Source of the DNA: an uncultured Bacteroidia bacterium
GTDB taxonomy: Bacteria; Bacteroidota; Bacteroidia; Bacteroidales; UBA932
DNA length: 64,000 nt
Direction: 5' to 3'
NCBI GenBank assembly: GCA_902797435.1
Contig: CADBSV010000036.1
Coordinates: forward strand, 1 to 64,000
Shown here: positions 1 to 9,109 of the stretch, piece after piece
Position numbering within the stretch: position 1 is the stretch's first letter
Layout: every line of letters starts with the position of its first letter
The notes under the pieces: generated by a model
What the model was told of the DNA's origin: nothing
The model's input: only the letters and a program-made list of their open reading frames with translations
The model's database searches: none
Program-made: the position numbers and the translations under genes

Positions 1-25
1 AAGAAGAAAGAAATAAACAGGAATT

Positions 26-295
26 ATGAGTCGTTCACTTAAAAAAGGACCATACATCCAGGAAGCCCTGGAAAAGAGGATTCTTGCCATGAACGAAGGT
101 GGCAAGAAGAAAGAGGTGGTCAAGACCTGGAGCCGCTCCAGCATGATTTCACCTGACTTCATCGGCCATACTGTGGCGGTTCACAACGGGAACAAGTTCA
201 TTCCTGTTTACATCACCGAACAGATGGTAGGACACAAACTCGGCGAATTCGCCCCCACACGTACATTCAGAGGTCACTCTGGCAATAACAAGTAA
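26..295 (+). CDS. rpsS: 30S ribosomal protein S19
   Basis: Small-subunit protein that binds 16S rRNA in the head of the 30S subunit. The 89-residue product has the usual family length and opens with the typical [11 protein letters not shown]. The C-terminal half carries the conserved block [11 protein letters not shown]...[15 protein letters not shown], followed by the RGH motif. It is followed 5 bp later by rplV and then rpsC, which is the S10/spc operon order, so rplB should lie just outside the left edge. Start ATG is the first in frame after the window edge and fits the family N-terminus exactly. Confidence 0.98.
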   Translation: MSRSLKKGPYIQEALEKRILAMNEGGKKKEVVKTWSRSSMISPDFIGHTVAVHNGNKFIPVYITEQMVGHKLGEFAPTRTFRGHSGNNK

Positions 296-300
296 TAGCT

Positions 301-720
301 ATGGGACAGAGAAAAAGACTTATGGCTGAGCGCTTCAAGGAAGCCAAGAAGACCACGGCAATAGCCAAACTGAATGACAATCCCACATCTCCCCGCAAGA
401 TGCGTCTCGTCGCTGACACAGTGCGCGGAGTCGAAGTCAACAAGGCTCTCGACCTCCTTCACTTCAGCAAGCGCGAGCCCAGCATCAAGCTCGAGAAGCT
501 TCTGCGCAGTGCCGTCGCGAACTGGGAAGCAAAGAATCCCGAAGGCGCGAAGGACCTCGAAAACGGAAACGTATATGTAAAGACCATCATGGTCGGCGCG
601 GGCCGCACTATCAAGCGTGTCCGTCCCATGCCTCAGGGCAGGGCCGGTCGCATCCGCAAGCGCAGCAACCACGTCACCGTAGTGCTCGATGTTAAACCTG
701 CAGCAGAGGAGGCTAAGTAA
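301..720 (+). CDS. rplV: 50S ribosomal protein L22
   Basis: Large-subunit protein that lines the peptide exit tunnel. The product has 139 residues, with a ~20-residue N-terminal extension before the conserved [17 protein letters not shown] block. The C-terminal beta-hairpin [27 protein letters not shown] is the tunnel loop known from the family. It lies between rpsS (5 bp) and rpsC (2 bp) and is surely cotranscribed with them. The short Glu/Ala/Lys tail PAAEEAK is common in Bacteroidota. Confidence 0.97.
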   Translation: MGQRKRLMAERFKEAKKTTAIAKLNDNPTSPRKMRLVADTVRGVEVNKALDLLHFSKREPSIKLEKLLRSAVANWEAKNPEGAKDLENGNVYVKTIMVGAGRTIKRVRPMPQGRAGRIRKRSNHVTVVLDVKPAAEEAK

Positions 721-722
721 TT

Positions 723-1487
723 ATGGGACAGAAAACTAATCCTATCAGCAACAGAATCGGCATCACCCGCGGTTGGGATTCCAACTGGGCCGGTGGAAAC
801 TACGCCGAAAAGATCGCGGAAGACTACAAGATCCGCCAGTATCTGGGAAACCGTCTCGCTAAGGCCGGCCTCAGCCGTATCGTTATCGAGCGCACCCTCA
901 AGCTCATCACCGTCACCATCTATGCGGCCCGTCCCGGTTTCATCATCGGAAAGGGAGGCACCGAGGTTGACAAACTCAAGGAAGAGCTCAAGAAGGTTAC
1001 CGGCAAGGACGTGCAGGTCAATATCTACGAGGTCCGTCGTCCCGAGGTGGACGCCCACATCGTAGCCGACAGCATCGCCCGTCAGATCGAAGGCCGCGTA
1101 TCCTACCGCCGCGCCATCAAGATGGCCATCGCCAACACCATGCGTGTAGGCGCAGAAGGCATCAAGGTGCAGATCAGCGGACGTGTAGGCGGCGCCGAAA
1201 TCGCCCGTAGCGAAATGTTCAAGGAAGGAAGGACCCCGCTCCATACCTTCCGTGCCGATATCGACTATGCTCTTGCAGTTGCACGTACCAGCATGGGTGC
1301 CCTTGGCATCAAGGTCTGGATCTGCAACGGTGAGAAGTACGGCAAACAGGATCTCACTCCTGCCGCCTACGCAGCAGCAAATGCACAGGCTGCAGGCGCA
1401 GGCCGCAGCGGTGGCCGTGGAGACCGTCGTCCCCGTCGTGACGGAGACCGTGGCGGCCGTGACCGCCGTCCCCGCCGTGACAACTAG
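723..1487 (+). CDS. rpsC: 30S ribosomal protein S3
   Basis: Small-subunit protein at the mRNA entry site. The 254-residue product starts [14 protein letters not shown], has the KH-domain signature around residues 75-85 ([14 protein letters not shown]), and the C-terminal S3 domain [13 protein letters not shown]...[11 protein letters not shown]. The last ~35 residues are an Arg/Gly/Asp-rich low-complexity tail ([12 protein letters not shown] repeats), a common disordered extension in Bacteroidota S3. A strong terminator follows 20 bp downstream, so mature operon transcription may end here although the S10 operon continues with rplP in most relatives. That early end is a little unusual. Confidence 0.97.
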   Translation: MGQKTNPISNRIGITRGWDSNWAGGNYAEKIAEDYKIRQYLGNRLAKAGLSRIVIERTLKLITVTIYAARPGFIIGKGGTEVDKLKEELKKVTGKDVQVNIYEVRRPEVDAHIVADSIARQIEGRVSYRRAIKMAIANTMRVGAEGIKVQISGRVGGAEIARSEMFKEGRTPLHTFRADIDYALAVARTSMGALGIKVWICNGEKYGKQDLTPAAYAAANAQAAGAGRSGGRGDRRPRRDGDRGGRDRRPRRDN

Positions 1488-1508
1488 TTTGTCCTGACCA
1501 TTATCAAG

Positions 1509-1541
1509 CCCCGGCCCCCAAAGGCCGGGGTTTTTCTTTTT
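1509..1541 (+). terminator. Rho-independent terminator after rpsC
   Basis: Eight-bp perfect GC stem CCCCGGCC / GGCCGGGG with a 6-nt loop, directly followed by a T-run (TTTTTCTTTTT). It separates the ribosomal genes from the signalling cluster that starts 30 bp later. Confidence 0.93.
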
Positions 1542-1556
1542 CTGCGCAAAAATTTT

Positions 1557-1564
1557 TATATTTG
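1557..1564 (+). promoter_or_regulatory. -7 element (TATATTTG) of the histidine kinase gene
   Basis: Exact match to the Bacteroidota -7 consensus TAnnTTTG, right after the rpsC terminator. The chosen ATG lies only 6 nt downstream, so the transcript probably has almost no leader. The -33 box is weak (T-rich, no clean TTTG). Confidence 0.6.
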
Positions 1565-1570
1565 GTGGAT

Positions 1571-3514
1571 ATGAGGAAAATTGCGCTCGTTCTCACCGTT
1601 TTTGTATGTGCCTCGGTTTTCTCCGCAGCAGGACAGAACAATCCTTACGGAATCAATGACGCCTGCTTCGAATATTTTGAAAAGGCGGAACTCCTGTTGG
1701 GAAAAGAGGGATTCGAAGATGTCAACTCCAAGTTTCTCCAATCTGCGATCACATCCGGTGACAACAAGGCCCAGACGCTCTATTACGTGGAGCGCTTCAA
1801 GCATATAACACGCCTCGAACTTAACAATCCCATAAATCCCGCCCAGGAGGCCAAGGTCCTGCGCGCATACGACGACCTTAAACAGGTGGCGTCCAAGCTC
1901 GGCTATCCGCAGTATTATTATTACGCTTACGAAATACTGCAGAACTACTATTACAATCACGGGCAGGCCATGCGCACCATCGAGCTGGTGCAGGAACTCC
2001 AGAAAGATGCGGCCGAACGCGGTGAGCCCTACGGCCTGTGGATGGGAACCCGCTATCTGGTGTCGCTTTACATAGCCCAGGGAGACTACGTCACAGCAAA
2101 GAAGTATATCCTGGAATCTATACACATGTACGAGACCTCTGCCGATCCGCTTATCCGCAGGCAGAGTGTTTCCCGTCTCTACTGCGACCTTTCCGACACG
2201 TATGTCATCGGAACGGATTCGGTAAAAATAAACATAAACAAGGCGGCAGCCTGCACGAAGGTTCATCTGGATACGCTCCGTGTCCGTTATCACCTTGCAA
2301 AAATTGCAGCCTACGAACACGATCTGTCCGCCTACCGCCGGTATAGGGATTATTGCCTTGCAGACCCTATGCTTCCCAGCATAAGCAAAACGGCCGGGCG
2401 GCTCTTTGCAACCCTCGACGCCATAATAGACGGAACCTTCGACATAAATACGGTTAACGCATTGTCTTTTTCGCGTATCCGCGAAGTGAAGTATGTGGCC
2501 AACGTGGCCGAGATGTACGGGTACAAAGACCAGGCTTTCGAAATAGAGAGGCTGATGGTCCGCAAATACGAGCAGCTCTTTTCGGAGAGCAACCGCTCCA
2601 AAATCGCTGAGCTGGATGCCCGTCTGGGCAATACGGTGCTGACTACCGAACTTGAGGCAAAGAACCGGCAGATGGTTCGCATCTACCGCATGGTATCCAT
2701 TCTTCTGGCCGTTGTTCTGCTGGTGATAACGATTCTGCTCGTCCTATACATAAAAGGCCTGAGAAAGCATAACCGGGAACTGGAGGAAGCAAACGAAAGG
2801 GTTCGCAATGCCAATGACGCAAAGACACGTTTCATACAGAACATGAGTCACGAGGTGCGCACGCCCTTGAATGCGATTGTGGGCTTCTCGCAGCTGCTCT
2901 CGCTGCCGGACGGCAGTTTTTCGCCCGAGGAGAAGGACGAGTTTTCCGGACATATAGTGAACAATACAAAAATGCTCACGATGCTTCTGGACGATATCCT
3001 TAATGCCTCGGCCATGGATTCGGGCAATTACCGCATCTCATACGAACAGGGCGAGATGCACTTTATGTGCAAGGCGGCGATTTCGAGCGCAGAGCACCGC
3101 CTGCAGCCCGGGGTAAAGATGTACTATTCCCCTGAAAACGAAGAACCCTTCACGTTTACAACAGATCCTCGCCGCGTTCAGCAGATACTCATAAATCTGA
3201 TAACGAATGCCTGCAAGCACACTTCCAAAGGCGAAATCAAGGTTACCAGTTCCCTTACCGAAACGCCTGGTTTCGTAACATTCGCCGTTACCGATACAGG
3301 ACCCGGCATACCTGCGGAGCAGGCTGAGGCAATCTTCGACCGTTTTACAAAGCTCAACGAGTTCGTTCAGGGAACGGGCCTCGGCCTCAGCATCTGCCGT
3401 GACATTGCCGGCAGGATGGGGGCAAAGGTATTTCTTGACACCACATATACCGGCGGCGGTGCCAGGTTCGTCTTCACTGTTCCGATCAATCCTCCGGAGA
3501 TAACAATTAATTAA
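1571..3514 (+). CDS. TPR-containing sensor histidine kinase
   Basis: Membrane sensor kinase of about 647 residues. A Sec signal peptide (MRKIALVLTVFVCASVFSAAG) leads a long periplasmic helical TPR-like region, one membrane helix near residues 374-393, a coiled-coil linker, a HisKA domain with the phospho-accepting His near residue 427 in NMSHEVRTPLNA, and a HATPase domain with N-box (INLITNACKHT), DTGPGIP and GTGLGLSIC motifs. There is no receiver domain in the chain, but a stand-alone receiver follows 5 bp later. TTG at 1562 and GTG at 1565 are in frame, but the ATG at 1571 fits the signal peptide and the promoter. The ligand is unknown; the sensor half gives no hint. Confidence 0.9.
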   Translation: MRKIALVLTVFVCASVFSAAGQNNPYGINDACFEYFEKAELLLGKEGFEDVNSKFLQSAITSGDNKAQTLYYVERFKHITRLELNNPINPAQEAKVLRAYDDLKQVASKLGYPQYYYYAYEILQNYYYNHGQAMRTIELVQELQKDAAERGEPYGLWMGTRYLVSLYIAQGDYVTAKKYILESIHMYETSADPLIRRQSVSRLYCDLSDTYVIGTDSVKININKAAACTKVHLDTLRVRYHLAKIAAYEHDLSAYRRYRDYCLADPMLPSISKTAGRLFATLDAIIDGTFDINTVNALSFSRIREVKYVANVAEMYGYKDQAFEIERLMVRKYEQLFSESNRSKIAELDARLGNTVLTTELEAKNRQMVRIYRMVSILLAVVLLVITILLVLYIKGLRKHNRELEEANERVRNANDAKTRFIQNMSHEVRTPLNAIVGFSQLLSLPDGSFSPEEKDEFSGHIVNNTKMLTMLLDDILNASAMDSGNYRISYEQGEMHFMCKAAISSAEHRLQPGVKMYYSPENEEPFTFTTDPRRVQQILINLITNACKHTSKGEIKVTSSLTETPGFVTFAVTDTGPGIPAEQAEAIFDRFTKLNEFVQGTGLGLSICRDIAGRMGAKVFLDTTYTGGGARFVFTVPINPPEITIN

Positions 3515-3518
3515 CGAT

Positions 3519-3938
3519 ATGATTCCTTTTTACGCACAGGACCACGATTATTCGGCATTCAACGTGCTGGCCGTGGATGACATCCCCATTAACCTTCTGC
3601 TGGTACAGAAGATGCTTGCCCGTTTCAATTTCACGCTCCGTACAGCGTCGGGGGGACAGCAGGCGCTTGACTCCGTTGCAGAGTGCAAACCAGATCTCAT
3701 CCTGCTCGACCTGATGATGCCCAATATAGACGGTTTCGAGGTGATTAAGCGTCTTCGTGAAAATCCCGAAACGGCGGATATCCGCATAGTGATCCTCTCG
3801 GCCCTCAATTCCAACGAAGATGTGGTGAAAGGCTTCAATGCAGGAGCCAACGACTTCATCATGAAGCCCATCATAATGGAGAAGCTGCTTTCCTGCGTGA
3901 TAACCCAGCTGCAGGTGGTGGAAAAAGCTAAAAAATAG
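3519..3938 (+). CDS. Stand-alone CheY-like response regulator receiver
   Basis: Single receiver domain, 139 residues, without an output domain. The acidic pocket D20-D21, the phospho-acceptor D64 (ILLDLMMPNIDG), the Ser/Thr position (ILSALN) and K116 (IMKPI) are all present. It starts 5 bp after the kinase stop and is very likely its partner. With no DNA-binding domain it must act by protein contact or pass phosphate onward. The next gene follows 4 bp later, so all four genes of the cluster look cotranscribed. Confidence 0.92.
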   Translation: MIPFYAQDHDYSAFNVLAVDDIPINLLLVQKMLARFNFTLRTASGGQQALDSVAECKPDLILLDLMMPNIDGFEVIKRLRENPETADIRIVILSALNSNEDVVKGFNAGANDFIMKPIIMEKLLSCVITQLQVVEKAKK

Positions 3939-3942
3939 AGCT

Positions 3943-5283
3943 GTGCGCAGCCTTAGGACAGCGACCCTGGTATTGGTGCTGCTTTTTTGCGGCACCACCG
4001 CCCAGGCCCAGATAGTCAACCGTCTGGGGGTGGATCCTGTTACCTGGCAGACTTATGCGGGCTGCCGTATGCAGCAGTTCTCCGAAGACAACCTCTCCGT
4101 TGCCGATTCTCTCTTCCGTGAGGGAACGCGTCTGGGCAGCTGGAGGCTGCAGTGCCTTGCTCTTTCGCTTGAATTTCCGGTGCGCTTTGCCCAGGGCGAT
4201 TACGCCCGTATGGACTCCGCTATATCCGCTATTAAGGACCTTGCCTCCGAACGCAAGGAAGCCCGTTCGTTTTACTATGCCACGATGCATGAGTACTGCG
4301 AATTCCTTGTAAGGCTGGGAAGGGCTTCCGACGCCATGCTCGAGGCCCGTGCCATGGAGCGCACCGCAAGCAGGGAAAGCCGCCCTCTGGGGCGCATGTA
4401 TGCCTACCGCATAATTGCCCTCATACAGAGCTACCGTTCCAATTCGTGGCTTGCCATACGCAATTTTGAGAAGGCGGTGAAGTTCGCTGCCGATGCCTCC
4501 CAGGAGCAGGATCTGCCCAACATGTATATTCTCATCGCCCAGGAATGCATAAAGATGCGCGATTTCCGGGCGGCGCAGCATTGGTGCAGCCTTGCCTCCA
4601 CCTATTCGGAGTTTTTCCCTTCAGTGAGGCTTAAACTGCAGATGACGGATGCCTACCGTGCCTATGCGCAGGGAGACGCCGACGCCTTCCGCAGCATTTA
4701 TTCCGCGCTGCAGGACAACCCGCTCTACGCAGTTCAGGCCGACAGCGATACGCGTGCCAGGCTCGACATCTGCTATTACATTACCCTCAGGCGTTTCGAC
4801 GAAGCCCTGCGGGCCTCCGACGCCCTCTCCACCCCCATCGGACGTTACGACGTAAAGCACGGCATCTATGCTGCAAGAGGGGAGTGGGAAGACGCTTACG
4901 GCCAGCTTGGCAAACTCATGACCGAAAAAGATTCGGTATATATCAAAGTGCAGAATGAAGACCTTGCCATCCTCGATGCCGAAATGAACAACGCCCAGCT
5001 CCGGGAGGAGGCTCAGAGGCTCAAGGCTCAGAACCAGATGACCATAATGATAGGTTTTCTGGTGATGTTCGCCATCGCTTTCCTAGCCATCCTTCTGAGC
5101 CAGTGGCAGCTGAGGCAGAACCTCGACGAGATGCGCCGCAAAAACAGCCAGAACCTCTCCGCACGCCGCGCCTTCCAGAAGGCGATGGAAGCCAAGGAGT
5201 CGGAGAACGCCTACAAGATAAAGATAATGCAGAACCGCACTACAAACGTCCTTACGAATTATGAAGATATCCTCAATCTTTAA
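3943..5283 (+). CDS. TPR-like membrane protein, sensor kinase without kinase domain
   Basis: Product of 446 residues starting with GTG. It has a signal peptide (LVLVLLFCGTTAQAQ), a long helical TPR-like periplasmic region, one membrane helix at about residues 366-385 and a short cytoplasmic coiled coil (LRQNLDEMRRKNSQN). The layout matches the sensor half of the kinase at 1571-3514, including the helix LDAEMNNAQLREEAQRLKAQNQ before the membrane segment, but the chain ends where the HisKA domain would begin. It could compete with or assist the kinase. Function is inferred from architecture and neighbours only. Confidence 0.75.
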   Translation: MRSLRTATLVLVLLFCGTTAQAQIVNRLGVDPVTWQTYAGCRMQQFSEDNLSVADSLFREGTRLGSWRLQCLALSLEFPVRFAQGDYARMDSAISAIKDLASERKEARSFYYATMHEYCEFLVRLGRASDAMLEARAMERTASRESRPLGRMYAYRIIALIQSYRSNSWLAIRNFEKAVKFAADASQEQDLPNMYILIAQECIKMRDFRAAQHWCSLASTYSEFFPSVRLKLQMTDAYRAYAQGDADAFRSIYSALQDNPLYAVQADSDTRARLDICYYITLRRFDEALRASDALSTPIGRYDVKHGIYAARGEWEDAYGQLGKLMTEKDSVYIKVQNEDLAILDAEMNNAQLREEAQRLKAQNQMTIMIGFLVMFAIAFLAILLSQWQLRQNLDEMRRKNSQNLSARRAFQKAMEAKESENAYKIKIMQNRTTNVLTNYEDILNL

Positions 5284-5683
5284 GAATCACCGCAGCGAAC
5301 TGCTCGCCCTGGGCATATTCCTGGCGGGCTCCCTGCTTGGCATGCTTGGCCTCATACAGAAGGTGCCACTGTGGCTGGGTATCCTCGGGATCGTTGTCCT
5401 GGCTTCCGGCCTTTTCTATTTCTGCATACGTTATACCTCCGAAAAGGTATATAAGGACTACTATAAGGACAGTTACGAAATCGAGCACGAGACCATCGAG
5501 GACGAGATACGCAAATCGATGGTTTACCACCGCTACCAGGAGGCAGTGCTCTCTCGCTGGGAGAGCGCCTGCCGCGATTTGGGGCTTGTGGATGAGCAGA
5601 AAGACTGGCTGCTGGACCTTCTGATGGCAGAGAAGGATAAGGTTGACCGCGAGCTCTCTTCCGAAGGCGGCGGGCATATTTAA
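5261..5683 (+). CDS. Small two-helix membrane protein, unknown function
   Basis: Product of 140 residues that overlaps the end of the preceding gene by 23 bp in another frame, which suggests translational coupling. Two hydrophobic helices at about residues 14-34 and 36-57 are followed by a charged cytoplasmic helix rich in Tyr, Glu and Lys (VYKDYYKDSYEIEHETIEDEI) and a Trp-containing C-terminal helix. I recognise no family. Its place as the last gene of the signalling cluster suggests a role with the kinase, receiver and TPR proteins. Transcription probably ends at the hairpins at 5711-5748. Confidence 0.65.
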   Translation: MKISSIFKNHRSELLALGIFLAGSLLGMLGLIQKVPLWLGILGIVVLASGLFYFCIRYTSEKVYKDYYKDSYEIEHETIEDEIRKSMVYHRYQEAVLSRWESACRDLGLVDEQKDWLLDLLMAEKDKVDRELSSEGGGHI

Positions 5684-5710
5684 AAAAGAGACCGGTTGCC
5701 TCACGGAAAA

Positions 5711-5748
5711 GGGTCAGTAGCGTTTTCGGGCGAAAATGCTACTGACCC
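5711..5748 (+). terminator. Long perfect hairpin after the signalling cluster
   Basis: GGGTCAGTAGC pairs with GCTACTGACCC, and the stem continues inward through GTTTTCG / CGAAAAT, giving 18 pairs (one G-U) around a 2-nt loop. It is followed by GCTCTTTT. Probably the terminator of the plus-strand cluster. Confidence 0.65.
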
Positions 5749-5802
5749 GCTCTTTTGAATGGGGGTTGGTCGCAAAAATGGATAGAAATGAAACTAACCA
5801 AA

Positions 5803-5845
5803 AGAGGATGACCTCAAGTCATATAGACTTTTTTGGTCATCCTCT
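5803..5845. terminator. Branched hairpin between convergent operons
   Basis: Outer stem AGAGGATGACC / GGTCATCCTCT (11 bp) encloses an inner stem AAGTC / GACTT. It lies 20 bp beyond the stop of the last fimbrial gene and is the best candidate for termination of the long minus-strand operon. A T-rich stretch follows on the plus side (TCTCTTTATA). Confidence 0.6.
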
Positions 5846-5864
5846 CTCTTTATAGGATATATCG

Positions 5865-8800
5865 TCAGTCTTCCACTACAGTCACTACGATGGATTCAAG
5901 GCGTATGTCATGAGCCTGCCATCCGGTGCTGCGGGTGAACGTCAGCACAGTGCTCTGCGTGGTCGAGTTGGCAGATGTCCAGGTGCCGCCGCTGTAGGTG
6001 CCGGTGCTTGCGGATACGCTTCCCGGATCGTACGTTGTGGTCCAACCGCTGTAGTAGGAGAACTCCATGGTGCTTATGTGATATCCGGCAGGAACCGAGA
6101 TAGTTGCGGTGGCGTTGTTGGGAATCGTAAGATAACCGTTACTGACGCTGGTGAGGCTGGAGAACGTAACGGTTACGCCGTCATAAGTATATGTACGGTT
6201 CGATGTCGAATAATTGGCATTGGTGGTATTGATGGTAACCTGCCTTGTGCCCGGGGCGCCCGTTGAGAACGTCACCGTGGAAGTGCCACCGTTGTTATAG
6301 AGGGTCTCCGCCGTGGTGGTTGCCCAATACGTATTTTCATTATACACCGACGTCATCCTCAGATACAGCGACTGCGTGGCGTCAACTACGTTGGAAGCGA
6401 AATTGGCTGCCGAGTAGTTGGTGACGGATGTACCTGAGTTGCTGGTGTTGGTCGTATATGAGGATACCTGGCTGCTTCCGCTCTTGTCGGTAAAGACATA
6501 GACGGTGTTCCTGTTTGTCCTGAACGGCCTTGTGGCTCCCGGAACGCTGTTGGTGATACGGCCTGCTGCAATGGTCATGTACTGCCTTCCGGAAACGTCG
6601 CTTGCGGTTTCAAAGTCACCGTGAGAGAGCGTGAGCGCAACTTCGGCAGTGCGGTTGCCGGATGTCTTGAAGGAAATGGTCTTTGTACCGGTGCTGGTGG
6701 CGCGGTAATAGTATTTCCCTTCGGACTCTATGATGTTGCCGTCGTTCGGTACGAGGTTCGTCATGCCGAGCTCGATGTTGATGCCTCCTGCTGGAATTTC
6801 GTAATCGTCAGGGATTGTAAAGCTGAAACTTGCAGGCCATCCGTTGCCATAAAGAGGTGCTGAGGTGAATCCTGCGCCGGTGAACTCCTTCATGGCGTTG
6901 GTAAGGGCATTGTCCTCGTAATGCTCCGCAGACAGGGATACGGCATAATGGGCCGTTTCGCCGGTTGAGCGAAGCTGCAGGGTCTGCGTTCCCGTGCCGG
7001 CATAGCCTTCGGGAACCGTGAATACGTAGCGGTTTCCGCTTACCCTTTCAAGCCTGGTTTCGTTCTCGTGAGGATAAAGACCTGTGAGCCACACGTCAAC
7101 CGTTTCGGGAATGAGCTTGTTTGCGTCGTCATGGGCTTCGTCCATGAGGAAGTAGAAATTCACCGGATCGTCTTCGTTGACGGCATTGGAGCGGCTGAAT
7201 GCAAGGTTCGTGAAGTAACGCATCTCGAAGGTCACGAACGAAGTGCTTCCCGTATTGAAGAACTTGTTGGCGACATATATATCACTGTCGCTGACAGGTA
7301 TGATGCTCTTGAATTCGCAAGTAAAGACTGAATTGGAACCCTGATATCCTGCAATGTAGTCCTGGTATGAGAGGGTCTTCACGAACTGGAAGGAGTTTCC
7401 GCTCTGCCCGGTGATGATGGTTTGTCCCGGTTCTACCGGAAGGTCGGACGCATTGGGAGTAAGGCTCTTTGCTTCCACTTCCACAAAGAACTGAAGGGGG
7501 AAAATCGACTGCGGAAGATCCTTTGGAATGGCAATGGTCACGACCTGAGGAGTTCCTGCCGCGGCTTCTATTTCGGGAATGCAGCTTACCGTCATCGTCT
7601 GCTTGGGCATAAGGCGTATTGTTACGTCGCGGTAGAGCATTGATGTTGCGGATGTGCCTATCACCCTTATTTTCTGTATTTTGGTGTGAACCGGATCCAC
7701 TTCCGTGGTGGTATAGCTGAGAGTTCCCGTGGAGGAGTTGTAGCTGATGTCGGAAATGTCGGCTATGACGGGCCTGCCGGGGTCCTCGGGGTCGAGCAGC
7801 TGGTAGGTTATCTTTGTGTTGTCTTCCGTGTTGGGGGCATTCACCACATCTGGGATGAATGCGACTCCCAGGGTGTAGGTGCCGCCGATCGGCAGGGTGT
7901 TTTCGGTATAGGAGACCGAAATTGCCGAAACGCCGTCGGAGATGTTGGTCTGGGATGCGGTGCTGATATCGGCGGATATATCTGCCGAACCTGCTCCGTT
8001 GATGGCTCCGGTTACAGTGGACTTGCCCTTGCGGTTAACCTTCTGTATGGTTATGAGATAACGGAAGTTGCGAAGTATGGGAAGGTACTCTCCTCCGTCC
8101 ATGAGGTCGATTTTGTAATATCCCGGGAACTCTTCTAGGGTGTCGGGGTCACGGTATATGCCCTTTACTATAAGGATGGTGGCATTGCTTACCGGCACGG
8201 GACGCTCGTACATGTATATCGACCCTCCGGCCGCCACGACTCCGTTCGTGAGATTCGTGAAATCTTCTTCGCTCGGATGGGATGTGTCTATGATTGCCGA
8301 TGCGGGCATGTTGCCGGGATATACGGCCGACATCGCATCCAGGTCGGGATAAGTGTGGTAATTCTCCACGAAAGTTCCCGTATTGCTGTCATAAGCCGCT
8401 ATCAGACCGCGGTCGGGTGCATTGACCACTGCGTAGGAACTTACGGTGAAGTTGGATTCCGCAACGGGGGCGGCCTCAACGGTTATCTTGGCAAAATTGC
8501 GTATCATGGGAATCAGTGCCATCTTGTGGGTGACTCCGTCTGTGTCGAGGTCGAAATCCGGGTCTATCACGAGCTCGGGGGGAGTGTCGTAGTATCCGGG
8601 ATGGTCGGTGTCGGCATAGAAACCGTTGTTGAGAATGAGCCTGTACCAGTAGGCGTCATCGCCTCCCATACTGGCAAGGTTAGCCATTACGTTGGCTTCG
8701 TAATCAAAGTCCAGAGTCGCAGGACCGTTGGCTATGAAGTGCACACGTACCTTGGAGGACGTTATGGATACGTTCACCTTGTATCCCTGCTTGTAGGGCT

Positions 8801-9095
8801 CTCCTTCGGTGTTAACATAGGTATCGTTCACAGGTTCGGCCAGTTTGTATTCCTTAAGATACCCGGAACTGCCGAATACCGCTACATGAAGGCTGTGTAT
8901 CTCGGGGTTCTCTCCCATGGCGCGTGTAACCGGCTCGGGCATCTGCACGCCGAAGTAAACGGTGACTTCTTCCCCTTCATGCTCAACGGCTCGCTTTTCG
9001 GCCGTGGGATACGGAACGCCCTCTTCCTTGAGGCAGGAAGGGAAAACGCCCAGAAGGGCCGCAAAAACCGGAAGTATATGCAGTAGTTTCTTCAT
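5865..9095 (-). CDS. DUF4906-like large fimbrial (tip-type) lipoprotein
   Basis: Product of about 1076 residues, last gene of the fimbrial operon. The start is the ATG at 9095 (MKKLLHILPVFAALLGVFPSC), which gives a lipobox ending in FPSC; an in-frame start 39 bp upstream lies inside the preceding gene and has no signal. The N-terminal third resembles the DUF4906 family of fimbrial proteins (VTVYFGVQMPEPVTRAMGEN...LHVAVFG), with a Thr-Arg pair that could be a protease maturation site. The rest is beta-rich repeats with many Thr/Ser. A C-terminal stretch (GYHISTMEFSYYSGW...TVLTFTRSTGW) looks like a separate beta domain. It is likely the distal, adhesin-like component. Confidence 0.78.
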   Translation of the reverse strand: MKKLLHILPVFAALLGVFPSCLKEEGVPYPTAEKRAVEHEGEEVTVYFGVQMPEPVTRAMGENPEIHSLHVAVFGSSGYLKEYKLAEPVNDTYVNTEGEPYKQGYKVNVSITSSKVRVHFIANGPATLDFDYEANVMANLASMGGDDAYWYRLILNNGFYADTDHPGYYDTPPELVIDPDFDLDTDGVTHKMALIPMIRNFAKITVEAAPVAESNFTVSSYAVVNAPDRGLIAAYDSNTGTFVENYHTYPDLDAMSAVYPGNMPASAIIDTSHPSEEDFTNLTNGVVAAGGSIYMYERPVPVSNATILIVKGIYRDPDTLEEFPGYYKIDLMDGGEYLPILRNFRYLITIQKVNRKGKSTVTGAINGAGSADISADISTASQTNISDGVSAISVSYTENTLPIGGTYTLGVAFIPDVVNAPNTEDNTKITYQLLDPEDPGRPVIADISDISYNSSTGTLSYTTTEVDPVHTKIQKIRVIGTSATSMLYRDVTIRLMPKQTMTVSCIPEIEAAAGTPQVVTIAIPKDLPQSIFPLQFFVEVEAKSLTPNASDLPVEPGQTIITGQSGNSFQFVKTLSYQDYIAGYQGSNSVFTCEFKSIIPVSDSDIYVANKFFNTGSTSFVTFEMRYFTNLAFSRSNAVNEDDPVNFYFLMDEAHDDANKLIPETVDVWLTGLYPHENETRLERVSGNRYVFTVPEGYAGTGTQTLQLRSTGETAHYAVSLSAEHYEDNALTNAMKEFTGAGFTSAPLYGNGWPASFSFTIPDDYEIPAGGINIELGMTNLVPNDGNIIESEGKYYYRATSTGTKTISFKTSGNRTAEVALTLSHGDFETASDVSGRQYMTIAAGRITNSVPGATRPFRTNRNTVYVFTDKSGSSQVSSYTTNTSNSGTSVTNYSAANFASNVVDATQSLYLRMTSVYNENTYWATTTAETLYNNGGTSTVTFSTGAPGTRQVTINTTNANYSTSNRTYTYDGVTVTFSSLTSVSNGYLTIPNNATATISVPAGYHISTMEFSYYSGWTTTYDPGSVSASTGTYSGGTWTSANSTTQSTVLTFTRSTGWQAHDIRLESIVVTVVED

Positions 9096-9109
9096 GTCAG
9101 TGCAGTGTG

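Noticed and set aside
8277..9086. Long plus-strand open frames opposite the fimbrial genes
   Set aside because: They have no domains or signal peptides, are shadows of the GC-rich minus-strand genes, and the minus-strand products match fimbrillin families.
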